From NCBI RefSeq assembly GCF_022271435.1, contig NZ_JAFIQY010000048.1, positions 1 through 63,639 of the forward strand: a stretch of DNA of 63,639 nt, written 5' to 3'. Below the pieces are notes generated by a model. It was not told the DNA's origin and did not search any database. It saw nothing but the letters and a program-made list of their open reading frames with translations. Of the stretch, positions 37,549 to 45,325 are shown piece by piece. How positions within the stretch are numbered: the first letter of the stretch is position 1; each line of letters starts with the position of its first letter. This stretch comes from Streptomyces monomycini (GTDB taxonomy: Bacteria > Actinomycetota > Actinomycetes > Streptomycetales > Streptomycetaceae). The translations under genes were made by a program, and so were the position numbers.

Positions 37549-38142
37549 GTGCAGGAACGAGCGATCAAGACACGGGAGGCTATTCTCCTGTCCGCTGCGG
37601 AGGTGATCGATGAACTCGGCTTCAGAGGCGCGAGCATCAAGAAGATCATCGAACGCGCCGGCGTGACCCCGGGGGCGATGTACTTCCACTTCCCGTCGAA
37701 GGAAGCCTTGGCCCACGCTGTGATGCTCGAACAAGGCGAGGGACTGGACCTGCCCGCCGGGGAGGATGGCCTGCAACGGCTGATCGACACAACCCTGTAC
37801 CTCGCCGGCGAGTTGCAGACCAACGCCAAGCTCCGTGCTGGCGTAAGACTCGCCATCGAGCAGGGAGAGTTCGGCCTTCAGGACGACACCCCGTATCAGC
37901 AGTGGATTCAAGAGTTCGCCGTGCAACTTCACGCCGCGTACCGCAAGGGGGAGCTACTGCCAGAGACCAACGTGGACGATCTTGCTTGGATGCTGGTCAG
38001 TTCGTACTCCGGTACTCAACTGCTTTCCCACATTTCCGTGGGCCGGGCCGACCTGCACAAGCGGGTGATCACCCTGTGGCACTTCCTGCTGCCGGGCATC
38101 GCGAACCCCAGCGTCAGGAAACGTCTGACCTTCCGCAGGTAG
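37549..38142 (+). CDS. TetR-type regulator of the gamma-butyrolactone receptor (ArpA/ScbR) family
   Basis: 197 residues from GTG 37549. The DNA-binding domain is ERAIKTREAILLSAAEVI then RAGVTPGAMYFHFPSKEALA. The C-terminal half shows ArpA/ScbR features: LQRLID, AGVRLAIEQGEFGL, GELLPE and LPGIANPSV. A tryptophan falls exactly at residue 119 (PYQQWIQEF), the position that contacts the ligand in ArpA-type receptors. It probably represses element genes until a diffusible hormone binds (inference). The AT-rich stretch just upstream (37505-37540) may be its own promoter and operator. Confidence 0.85.
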   Translation: MQERAIKTREAILLSAAEVIDELGFRGASIKKIIERAGVTPGAMYFHFPSKEALAHAVMLEQGEGLDLPAGEDGLQRLIDTTLYLAGELQTNAKLRAGVRLAIEQGEFGLQDDTPYQQWIQEFAVQLHAAYRKGELLPETNVDDLAWMLVSSYSGTQLLSHISVGRADLHKRVITLWHFLLPGIANPSVRKRLTFRR

Positions 38143-38216
38143 CCGGGCCCTCGTGCGACTGCTTCACCTGGCGACTGAGCAGTCGACTTAGCGGGGCGAG
38201 CACTCCGTAGGCCAGC

Positions 38217-38510
38217 GTGCTGATCGGAGCTAACTCGATTCTTCCCCGCTGGGCACACGCGTTGTTCCTGCACGTCAGAGCGCAGAGCAAACCTAACGGG
38301 CAGGCAGCCGCGGCGGCCGATGCCGGCCTCCCGCCCGAAGAGGCCACGACCCAGCTCAAGCTGGACGCGTACAGCGACCTCCGGCTGCCGGAGCGAGCAC
38401 TGACGGCCGTAGTAGCCGTCTATCGGGGGCGGGGACTGCCAGCTCCCACGACCCCATTGGAATTGCTGGAACCGATGGCTCGACTGTCGGAGCTGCCCTT
38501 GCACTCCTGA
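38217..38510 (+). CDS. Hypothetical small protein
   Basis: 97 residues from GTG 38217. The middle (about residues 30-65) has normal GC-rich third positions and a helical LKLDAYSDLRLPERALTAVV segment. The first 25 and last 15 codons look less typical, so it may be a remnant of a longer gene. No family recognised. Confidence 0.4.
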   Translation: MLIGANSILPRWAHALFLHVRAQSKPNGQAAAAADAGLPPEEATTQLKLDAYSDLRLPERALTAVVAVYRGRGLPAPTTPLELLEPMARLSELPLHS

Positions 38511-38647
38511 GCCGTCACGCCGAAGCAGCCGTTCGGCAACGTGTGTCGCGCGCCCCTGGCTCAGGGAAGGCTCTTTGGTTGAAAGCGGAATTAGTGTCAC
38601 GAACAGCCCCTATATAACGAGGGTCGACCGTGTGTACCGTCCCGGGC

Positions 38648-38782
38648 ATGGATCTGACTTCCACGGCCGTTGCCACGGCCGCACTTATCGCTGTCCTGCT
38701 CACGGCAGTTGCCCACCCTGACGAGCAGATGAGGGACCGAGCCCTGCTAGTTCTGCGAGCCATCTTCGGGAGGCACCGCTGA
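38648..38782 (+). CDS. Small single-helix membrane protein
   Basis: 44 residues (ATG 38648, TGA 38780-38782). A hydrophobic N-terminal helix (STAVATAALIAVLLTAVA) precedes a charged tail PDEQMRDRALLVLRAIFGR. A TATAAC sequence lies about 35 bp upstream, a plausible -10 box. Small proteins of this form are frequent in actinobacterial integrative elements. Function unknown. Confidence 0.6.
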   Translation: MDLTSTAVATAALIAVLLTAVAHPDEQMRDRALLVLRAIFGRHR

Positions 38783-38956
38783 AGTTCAGCTTCGCACGTC
38801 TCCTGCCGGAGACGGCGTCACATGGATTCGCAGGCCCTCGCGGCGCCATCCTCCGGGCGTCCGCTCGCATCCCGTAGCGGCCGCCTAGCGAAAGCGCCTC
38901 TCTGCTCCAGCAACACCGCGGGTTGCTGGAGCCAGCCCCACCACTAATGCCGACCC

Positions 38957-39799
38957 CTACAGCTGATCCTCTTGAGGCACGAGGGTGATGAAGCGCATGT
39001 CCATGTTCCGCATGGGAGCCATAGCCATGATCTTCACCTGCATGACCTTGTCCTGATCAGGGAGACGGATTCCGCGGACATGCCCGTCAGGGTGCCGGAT
39101 CGTTTCCTTCTGGTCCCACAGCTCACGGGCCACGTCGTTCCCGTTCAAGATGTCGTCCCTGAGCTGCTGAAGCCCCTCATTCTCGGGGTGCAGGGTGAGG
39201 ACCACGCGGATCTGGGCCAGGAAGGGGCGAGCCCAGTCTTCCTTCCAGTTCACGAGCTGCTCTTGTGCCTCGGGGTAGAGGAACGCGAGACGCATCATGT
39301 TGCGTTCGTACGGCAGCCACGGAAACCACTCGTCCAAGATCGGGTTCCAGGCGATGATGTCCCAGCAGACGTTGCTCAGGTAGGCCGGGTAGGGAGCCAT
39401 CTGGTTGAGCATCAACCGCATGTCGGCGTCCGCAGCACCGGCATCGTCAGCTACATGCACCGGCGGCGGAGCGTATCCCTTGGCGAGCTGGAACAGCATG
39501 ATCATTTCGGTTTCCGACAGCCTGAGCGTCATGGCCAGGCGCTGAAGAAACCTTTCCGAGAACTCGGCCTTCGTACCCTTCTCCAGAGCGCGGTACCAGG
39601 TGAGGCCCACTCCGGTCAGGTGCGCTACCTCGGCTTGCGTGAGGCCGGGCTTCAAGCGCCTCCGCGAGGTGTCGATGCCCGCGAGACGGCGCGGATCAAG
39701 CCTCTCCCGCCAGAAAACCAGCAAGGCACCAAGGTCGTCGGGGCCGTCGCCTCCAAAGGGGAGAGTTCGGTCACATTCACTCACAGCTACACCAGCCAT
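38957..39799 (-). CDS. XRE-family regulator with MmyB-type ligand-binding domain
   Basis: 280 residues from ATG 39799. The N-terminal helix-turn-helix (KPGLTQAEVAHLTGVGLTWY then RALEKGTK) precedes the MmyB-like domain, marked by PAYLSNVCWDIIAWNP and WFPWLPYERNMMRLAFL. Actinobacterial MmyB-like regulators bind a fatty-acid-type ligand and typically control a neighbouring short-chain dehydrogenase transcribed in the opposite direction. Exactly that arrangement is seen with the gene at 40092. Confidence 0.88.
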   Translation of the reverse strand: MAGVAVSECDRTLPFGGDGPDDLGALLVFWRERLDPRRLAGIDTSRRRLKPGLTQAEVAHLTGVGLTWYRALEKGTKAEFSERFLQRLAMTLRLSETEMIMLFQLAKGYAPPPVHVADDAGAADADMRLMLNQMAPYPAYLSNVCWDIIAWNPILDEWFPWLPYERNMMRLAFLYPEAQEQLVNWKEDWARPFLAQIRVVLTLHPENEGLQQLRDDILNGNDVARELWDQKETIRHPDGHVRGIRLPDQDKVMQVKIMAMAPMRNMDMRFITLVPQEDQL

Positions 39800-39981
39800 T
39801 TGTTCGCCTGCTGGCTGAAGCGTGGGTCCCCCTACTCCTTCGCACAGCGCGAGCGCCAGTTTGATCGACTGGCGTTAAAGCAGGTCAAGCGTTCGGTTTG
39901 ACTGACAGATCCTCACATCTGGGTGTGCACCCGATGAAGTCGTGACCAAAGGCCCTACACAGTTCAACCTTCGTCACTCTC

Positions 39982-40008
39982 ACTGTCATCACTACAGGTG
40001 ACGACAGT
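39982..40008. promoter_or_regulatory. Inverted repeat in the divergent promoter region
   Basis: ACTGTCATCAC and GTGACGACAGT are inverted copies (10 of 11 bases) with a 5-nt spacer, between the MmyB-type regulator and the SDR gene. Likely operator for the regulator. Confidence 0.55.
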
Positions 40009-40091
40009 ACGGGCCCATCATGGCCAACGTCGAACTGAGAGACATATACGTTCGATGAACTTGGTCACTACATGCGGAGGATCACTCACTT

Positions 40092-40796
40092 ATGTCCCGC
40101 TCTGTACTCGTCACTGGCGGTAACCGGGGGATCGGGCTCGCGGTGGCGCGGGCCTTTGCTGACAACGGCGACCGTGTTGCGGTGACGTACCGCAGCGGCG
40201 AGCCCCCGGAGGGCCTGCTCGGCGTCCGGTGCGATGTCACGAACCCTGCCCAGGTAGACGAAGCGTTCAAGCAGATCGAAGAAGCACAGGGGCCCGTGGA
40301 GGTCCTCGTGGCGAACGCCGGCGTGACCCGAGACGGTCTCCTCGTCCGGATGAGCGAAGAGGACTTCGACGCGGTCCTGGAGACCAACCTGAAGGGTGCC
40401 TTCCGCGTCGCGAAGCGGGCCACGCTCAAGATGATGAAGGCCCGCCAGGGGCGGATCATCCTGATTTCCTCAGCCGTGGCCCTGGCCGGCGAGGCCGGGC
40501 AGTCGAACTACGCGGCGTCCAAGGCCGGCCTCGTGGGCTTCGGCCGGTCTCTCGCCCGTGAGCTTGGCTCGCGGAACATCACCGTCAACATCGTGGCCCC
40601 CGGGCTGACGGCGACGGACATGACGGCCGGCCTCCCGGAGGAGCGGTTCCAGCACATCGTGAACCAGGTGCCGCTGCGCCGGGCGGCGGAACCGCAGGAG
40701 ATCGCCCACGCCGTTCAGTTCCTGGCCAGCCCGAACGCCTCGTACATCACCGGCGCCGTACTCCCGGTCGACGGTGGCGTCGCGATGGGCCACTGA
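40092..40796 (+). CDS. Short-chain dehydrogenase/reductase, FabG-like
   Basis: 234 residues. TGGNRGIGLAVARAF binds NAD(P), NAGVTRDG is the NNAG motif, and the catalytic serine, tyrosine and lysine are in ILISSAVALAGEAGQSNYAA and SKAG. Length and motifs match 3-oxoacyl-ACP reductases. On a mobile element it is unlikely to be the housekeeping FabG. MmyB pairing and the receptor homologue nearby suggest action on a signal or fatty-acyl ligand (inference). Confidence 0.9.
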   Translation: MSRSVLVTGGNRGIGLAVARAFADNGDRVAVTYRSGEPPEGLLGVRCDVTNPAQVDEAFKQIEEAQGPVEVLVANAGVTRDGLLVRMSEEDFDAVLETNLKGAFRVAKRATLKMMKARQGRIILISSAVALAGEAGQSNYAASKAGLVGFGRSLARELGSRNITVNIVAPGLTATDMTAGLPEERFQHIVNQVPLRRAAEPQEIAHAVQFLASPNASYITGAVLPVDGGVAMGH

Positions 40797-40812
40797 CCCC
40801 CAGTGTCCCGGC

Positions 40813-41271
40813 TTAGTGGCGGTCGCGGTTCGCGTCGAACTTCGCGCGCCACTGAGCCTCCGAGGCGGCGTGGGCTCTGACGAGCTGCTCAAGGGAGACT
40901 TCGTAGCTCTCGTGCAGGATCAGACCCCACTCGTCACGCATCCGGCCGGTGCCCTGCTCCAGCTCGGAGATATCCGAAGGCTGTACGCCCAGGCGCTCGG
41001 CCACGTCCTCTTGGCGGAGGCCGGCGCGGGTACGCAACGTCGCCAGATCGGCGTCTTCGGCGAGCGGCTCCAGGAGCTGGGACCGCGGGATGCCGAGCAC
41101 GGCAACGAGGGCGGAGAAGAGCCGGGGGCTCGGGGCGCCCTTCCCGGTCTCCCAGCGGCCTACGGTGCCCGGAGTAGTGCCCACAGCCTTCGCGATGTCG
41201 CCCTGAGACAGCTTGGCCTCGCTGCGTGCGGCTCGGAGCCTGGCGGGACTGAAGTCTCGAACGCTCTTCAC
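40813..41271 (-). CDS. Tandem helix-turn-helix (XRE) repressor
   Basis: 152 residues from ATG 41271. Two XRE domains follow each other: ARSEAKLSQGDIAKAVGTTP with GTVGRWETGKG, and RTRAGLRQEDVAERLGVQPS with DISELEQGTG. The C-terminal 35 residues form a helix, perhaps for dimerisation. It is divergent from the operon starting near 41359 and convergent with the SDR gene, so it probably acts as the element's main switch on the 41.3-kb promoter. Confidence 0.85.
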   Translation of the reverse strand: MKSVRDFSPARLRAARSEAKLSQGDIAKAVGTTPGTVGRWETGKGAPSPRLFSALVAVLGIPRSQLLEPLAEDADLATLRTRAGLRQEDVAERLGVQPSDISELEQGTGRMRDEWGLILHESYEVSLEQLVRAHAASEAQWRAKFDANRDRH

Positions 41272-41325
41272 CGGCTCAGTATCTCAACCCCGCGCACCGT
41301 CATCCTCACGGACATCACGGGAAGG

Positions 41326-41354
41326 AAATGATGGGTCGCAAATGATGGTATAGT
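41326..41354 (+). promoter_or_regulatory. Promoter with direct-repeat operator
   Basis: AAATGATGG occurs twice (41326-41334 and 41340-41348), 14 bp apart start to start, immediately before TATAGT (41349-41354), a good -10 hexamer. The repeats would put a bound repressor over the -35 region. Likely site for the divergent tandem-HTH protein. Confidence 0.55.
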
Positions 41355-41358
41355 GATC

Positions 41359-41445
41359 GTGTTGTCGAAACGCCGCCAGCCCTGGCGGATCGACATCAAC
41401 CGGGAGGAACTCTTCACGGAGCCCGGAACGCGTTCGGCTCGCTGA
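41359..41445 (+). CDS. Possible leaderless small peptide
   Basis: 28 residues, GTG 41359 to TGA 41443-41445, basic at the start (LSKRRQPWRIDIN) and acidic later. The GTG lies 5 nt after the -10 box TATAGT, where transcription would start, so it could be read as a leaderless mRNA. Alternatively this is only the 5' leader of the operon. Confidence 0.3.
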   Translation: MLSKRRQPWRIDINREELFTEPGTRSAR

Positions 41446-41625
41446 CAGGAGCGGGAACTCCAGGTCAACGAGCCGAACAAGGGAGAGATCTCCCGAAGCA
41501 ACAGTGCGACCGCTATCGGCATAGGAACCTCGCGGTCCGCACCGGCACGGCGATGTCCGGGCTCGGCCCGGCCATCGCTCCATCACAGACGGAATCAACC
41601 TGTCTGCTCAAGGAGTGATTGTCGC

Positions 41626-42021
41626 ATGGCATCCCCCGCAGAAGCACGTGCTGCGGATGATCAAACTACGTTCGGCGCGCCTGAGCTGCATGGACTCGCG
41701 TCGGTCCTGCGGCTGCTGGCCGGCACCGAGAGCCTTGAAACCCTGTTGGGCCATCTGCCGAGCAACCCTGGCCCTCGTCTGCACGTCGGGTACGAGGAAG
41801 CTGCCGCCCGGCTGGGCATCCCGGAAAAATGGCTGCGCGAGCGGATCGCAACCCTGCCGCACCGCAAGATGGGCAGGTACGTGCAGTTCACCGCCGAAGA
41901 CCTCAAAGCGATATCCGACATGCACTTCGTCGGGCCCTCTTCGGGCGCCGCACCAACGACGTCTTCCAGCGGCACGCTGACGGCCCTGCGCCCTTCTTCT
42001 CGGTCGCGCACCCGCGCCTGA
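41626..42021 (+). CDS. Excisionase-like helix-turn-helix protein
   Basis: 131 residues from ATG 41626. The central region HVGYEEAAARLGIPEKWLRE then PHRKMGRYVQFTAEDLKAI is a MerR/excisionase-type winged helix with the typical R/K-x-G-x-x-x-x-F turn. The last 30 residues are Ser/Thr/Arg-rich. First sizeable gene after the regulated promoter, it is a candidate Xis or transcription activator. Confidence 0.65.
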   Translation: MASPAEARAADDQTTFGAPELHGLASVLRLLAGTESLETLLGHLPSNPGPRLHVGYEEAAARLGIPEKWLRERIATLPHRKMGRYVQFTAEDLKAISDMHFVGPSSGAAPTTSSSGTLTALRPSSRSRTRA

Positions 42022-42089
42022 ATCTTATTCGTGCGCTCGCGCCTGCTAACAGGCTTGCCGGGTGCTATTCGATTGCCAGGAGAAAACCA

Positions 42090-42416
42090 ATGGTGACCGC
42101 CATTGAATTCCAATCACTCCCCCAGCCCCGCCGCAGAAATAATACTCCGGCTATGCGTTTCACCGCCGCAGCGGAGATGCTCAGGGCCCGGCCGGGTCAA
42201 TGGGCCCGCGTCCAGAAACGCGATAAGAGGGCTCACGCAGCTACGGCCGCATATCAGATAAATCGCGGGCTGCTTGCTGCCTTCCGCCCGGCAGGTTCTT
42301 TCGAAGCCGCTTCCCGCACCGTTGATGGCGAGTACTTGGTGTATGCGCGCTACGTCGGCCATGAGCAGGAACCGCGCAATGCAGGTGAGCGGGGGCGAAT
42401 ACACGATGCTCGCTGA
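42090..42416 (+). CDS. Small element protein of unknown function
   Basis: 108 residues from ATG 42090 with AGGAGA upstream. The central part (MRFTAAAEMLRARPGQWARV then AYQINRGLLAAFRPAGSFEA) looks like a compact alpha/beta domain seen in actinobacterial phage and integrative-element proteins. It overlaps the Wbl gene by 11 nt. Confidence 0.6.
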   Translation: MVTAIEFQSLPQPRRRNNTPAMRFTAAAEMLRARPGQWARVQKRDKRAHAATAAYQINRGLLAAFRPAGSFEAASRTVDGEYLVYARYVGHEQEPRNAGERGRIHDAR

Positions 42417-42990
42417 GATAGACGCCATCGTGGAGGCGGCACGCAACGGAGAGTGGTCTCCTTTGCTTAATGCTGCGGGGGACACGCACAGCAAGGAGTG
42501 GGCCGAGCAGGCAGCTTGTGCCGACGAAGAGACCGAGCTGTTCTTCCCGCAGGGTGACGCGCCCGGCAAGAGCCCCGATGTCGTCCGTGGAGCACGAAAA
42601 GGTGAACTGATTCGTCCGCTTCTTTTCTGTTCCCACTGCCCGACTCCTGTAGCGGCACGTTGCCTACTTGAAGCATTGGAACTGGATGCTGATTACGGCA
42701 TCCGCGCGGGGCTCTTGGCGTCGGAGCGCACAGAACTACACCACGCATGGAATAACCACGTTGACGGAGATAGGGTCTCAGCCGCTCTCCGTGGAAGCAC
42801 TGTTGCCCTGACCGACGCGGAGGAGCGCGAGATCGTCACGAAATTGTCGAACGATCCTAGCCTCAGCCGCAAACATGCAGCCCGCGCCATGGGAATCAAG
42901 TACTCCTATCTCATGCAGCTCATTCGGGATGAGCGTAAGCGGCAATTTTCTTCGAGAGCTACAGATAGTTCCCATTTCATTGCCGCTTAA
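42406..42990 (+). CDS. WhiB-like (Wbl) regulator with C-terminal helix-turn-helix
   Basis: 194 residues from ATG 42406 (an ATG at 42379 is possible). The cysteines of an iron-sulfur site are present in WAEQAACADEETELFF and FCSHCPTPVAARCLLEA. The CxxC to last-cysteine gap is seven residues rather than the usual five, and the first gap is unusually long (36). DYGIRAGLLASER replaces the GVWGG turn. The last 65 residues contain a helix-turn-helix (LSRKHAARAMGIKYSYLMQL), not present in chromosomal Wbls. Probably an element-specific transcription regulator. Confidence 0.75.
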   Translation: MLAEIDAIVEAARNGEWSPLLNAAGDTHSKEWAEQAACADEETELFFPQGDAPGKSPDVVRGARKGELIRPLLFCSHCPTPVAARCLLEALELDADYGIRAGLLASERTELHHAWNNHVDGDRVSAALRGSTVALTDAEEREIVTKLSNDPSLSRKHAARAMGIKYSYLMQLIRDERKRQFSSRATDSSHFIAA

Positions 42991-43039
42991 CGCGTCGCTC
43001 CGCTACGGCTTCTTGCCGTCATATCTACAGGGCCGAACC

Positions 43040-43399
43040 ATGCAGAAGAACGTCCCGGCCAACCTTTCACGCGCATCCCTGCGTGACCGCATTTTGTCGT
43101 TGGCACCCTCCGCAGCACTTATACGTATCGTGCCCACCTACGGGACAGCGGAGACCATTACACGCCTGTACGGGTGCGATTTTTATTCACTGCTCACCGA
43201 CCGCGAAACCGGTCAGGAAGTATCTCGACTCATACGGACGCACTTCCCGTCGGCTGACTGGCGCGACCCGCACGACTTCCATGTAGGCACCGCGTCGCTA
43301 TATCTGACACCCGATCCCGCGAGACTCGGTTTTGTCCCGGAAGATGACCAAACCTTCGGTTTGGTGGACAGCCGCTTTGTAGCGAGATTGGGCGGTTGA
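43040..43399 (+). CDS. Hypothetical protein upstream of the replication gene
   Basis: 119 residues from ATG 43040. Contains IRIVPTYGTAETITRLYG and a tyrosine-rich centre, ending DSRFVARLGG. Its stop overlaps a TTG start of the next gene. No family recognised; likely part of the replication operon. Confidence 0.6.
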   Translation: MQKNVPANLSRASLRDRILSLAPSAALIRIVPTYGTAETITRLYGCDFYSLLTDRETGQEVSRLIRTHFPSADWRDPHDFHVGTASLYLTPDPARLGFVPEDDQTFGLVDSRFVARLGG

Positions 43400-43404
43400 A
43401 ATCG

Positions 43405-44250
43405 ATGCCAACGGTAACCGACGAAGTATGGCGGTCCTCTCGATCCCGGAACGGCGCGCGCCTGGTCTTGCTCGCCCTCGCATACGTGGCGGACGACTCC
43501 GGGCTGGCAAAGCTACCCGTACGGGAGATCGCTGATCTTACCCGGCTAACCCCGCGAGCCATCAGCAAGTGCCTCGTTGACCTCGCAGCGCTGGGAGAAA
43601 TCTCTTACGAGCGTGGCGGGGGCGTAGACAACCCCAACTGCTACTCGATCTCCCTGCTTGGCCCTGGCACCTCCCAAGCGGCCGGCTCCGGCACCACGGA
43701 AAACGGAACTCTGATGCACCCCGTGAGCGAAGGGGGAACAATCTTCACTGAAGATCTTTCCCGAAGTGGGAACTCTGAGGCTGAGAGTAAGAACTCTGAA
43801 GCGCTCAAGGCGGAAGTTTCTTCCTCGCACACGCGTGGTGGTAATACTCCCTACGGGAGTATTACCACCACCAAAAGCCAGCAAGCTCCTAAGCCGGGCC
43901 CTGCGCCGACGAAGGGCGAAGTCGATGTACCGGAATCCGCGAGGGAACTAGTAGCTGCCCTGGAACGCAGCGGCATGATCGTGGGCTGGCGCCTTTCAGA
44001 GGCGGAGTGGGCCCGGGTAACAGCTCTCGTGGCCCGATGGGGTGCGCCCAGGCTGGTCGAGATCATTGCGCGCCGCTGGGACGCGGATCGTCCGCCTCAG
44101 TCCGCCCGCTACCTGCTGCGCATCTGGGCTGATCTGCCCTCGCAGACTCCCCCCACTTCGGCGGGCAAAGTCGTGCCGCTCCGGCGTGCGGCCGGATGGC
44201 AGCCGTACCGCAATCCGTCCCAGCCCGCCGCGTACGAGAACGGATTCTGA
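43405..44250 (+). CDS. Winged-helix protein, candidate replication initiator
   Basis: 281 residues from ATG 43405 (a TTG at 43396 overlaps the previous stop). The N-terminal winged helix (RLVLLALAYVADDSGLAKLP then LTRLTPRAISKCLVDLAAL) resembles phage and plasmid initiators and DnaD-like proteins. A Ser/Thr-rich linker holds the 37-nt palindrome. The C-terminal domain (WARVTALVARWGAPRLVEII then ARYLLRIWADLP) is helical. Directly followed by a DnaC-like gene, so it probably melts the origin and recruits the helicase loader (inference). Confidence 0.7.
   Translation: MPTVTDEVWRSSRSRNGARLVLLALAYVADDSGLAKLPVREIADLTRLTPRAISKCLVDLAALGEISYERGGGVDNPNCYSISLLGPGTSQAAGSGTTENGTLMHPVSEGGTIFTEDLSRSGNSEAESKNSEALKAEVSSSHTRGGNTPYGSITTTKSQQAPKPGPAPTKGEVDVPESARELVAALERSGMIVGWRLSEAEWARVTALVARWGAPRLVEIIARRWDADRPPQSARYLLRIWADLPSQTPPTSAGKVVPLRRAAGWQPYRNPSQPAAYENGF
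43835..43871. repeat. 17-bp perfect inverted repeat inside the initiator gene
   Basis: GTGGTGGTAATACTCCC (43835-43851) and its exact complement (43855-43871) are separated by TAC. It encodes residues of the linker. Candidate replication origin or operator. Confidence 0.85.
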
Positions 44251-44252
44251 TC

Positions 44253-44972
44253 GTGCCTGCACCACAACGCGTAGCCGGTACCGGCGCCGTAGCCCGGCTG
44301 GAACAGATCATCGAAAGGCGAAAGGTACGACTGGTGCCCGACGCGGAGATGTCCTCGGATGCGTCCGAAGGCCCGGGGGATGCCCACTGGCACCGGCGCG
44401 CTCGTGCGGAGGCTGCTCTGAAGCGCTGGGAGACTGCTACCCCGCCCCGCTTCCGGCGTGCTGTGGCCACTGTCCCGGCGGTCACGGCGTGGGCGGACGA
44501 TGTGATCGAGGACCCGTCGACCGCCGGTGCGCTCTTGCTGACCGGGCCGACGGGCACCGGGAAAACACACCAAGCGTACGGAGCGCTGAAGCGCATCGCG
44601 GCGTCCGGCCCGTCCACGTACGAGCTGATCGGTACGAACAGCGCAGACATGTACGGAAGCCTGCGGCCTTCAGAGGTCGTCGGCAGCTCAGAGAGGCAAC
44701 TGCACCGGCTGTCGAGGGCCCGTCTCCTGCTCGTGGACGACTTCGGGACGGCCAAGACGTCCGAATGGGTAGAGGAGATCACGTACAGGATGATCAACTA
44801 CCGGTACAACCACTGCCTCCCGACGGTCCTTACCTCCAACCTGCCGGCCCGGGACGACAACGGCCCCGACCTGACCGACTTCGTCGGGGACAGGATCGCC
44901 AGCCGACTTGCCCAGATGGTGACCGTGGTCCCCATGGTGGGCGAAGATCTCCGCCGCGCGGGGGTGGCGTGA
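44253..44972 (+). CDS. DnaC-like AAA+ helicase loader
   Basis: 239 residues from GTG 44253, two nucleotides after the previous stop. GPTGTGKT (98-105) is Walker A, LLLVDDFGTAK Walker B, and VLTSNLPARDD with DRIASRLAQM forms sensor and arginine-finger regions. This is the DnaC/IstB ATPase pattern without the IstB transposition context. It probably loads the host DnaB helicase at the element origin. Confidence 0.85.
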   Translation: MPAPQRVAGTGAVARLEQIIERRKVRLVPDAEMSSDASEGPGDAHWHRRARAEAALKRWETATPPRFRRAVATVPAVTAWADDVIEDPSTAGALLLTGPTGTGKTHQAYGALKRIAASGPSTYELIGTNSADMYGSLRPSEVVGSSERQLHRLSRARLLLVDDFGTAKTSEWVEEITYRMINYRYNHCLPTVLTSNLPARDDNGPDLTDFVGDRIASRLAQMVTVVPMVGEDLRRAGVA

Positions 44973-45325
44973 TGCCAGCCCGCTACTGCGGTGCGTCCGT
45001 CAGACGGTCCCCCGCTCCGGGCCGAGCCGTCTTCGTCGGCCGGGGACTGTACGGGAACCCGTTCCGCGCCGGCGACCCGAGCCCGGTATCCGGCGGCCCC
45101 ATGACCGCTCAGGAAGCCGTCGACCTGTACGAAGCGATCTTCACGGGACCGGTCGGCCGGCGCTACGCCCGAACGTTCGCCCGAACGCTGCACGGCCGGG
45201 ACCTGGTGTGCACCTGTCCCCTGGGCGCTCCCTGCCACGCCGACTTCCTTCTCCAGCTCGCCAACCCCATGCCAGCGCGTCACTTCTTCAACCGCGGCCT
45301 GTGTTCTTCGGAAGGACCTTCCTGA
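44972..45325 (+). CDS. DUF4326 protein
   Basis: 117 residues; the ATG overlaps the DnaC-like stop. YCGASVRRSPAPGRAVFVGR then GNPFRAGDP and LVCTCPLGAPCHADFLLQLA match the DUF4326 family found on phages and mobile elements. The cysteines and histidine may bind metal. Function unknown; the replication operon suggests nucleic acid handling. Confidence 0.8.
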   Translation: MPARYCGASVRRSPAPGRAVFVGRGLYGNPFRAGDPSPVSGGPMTAQEAVDLYEAIFTGPVGRRYARTFARTLHGRDLVCTCPLGAPCHADFLLQLANPMPARHFFNRGLCSSEGPS

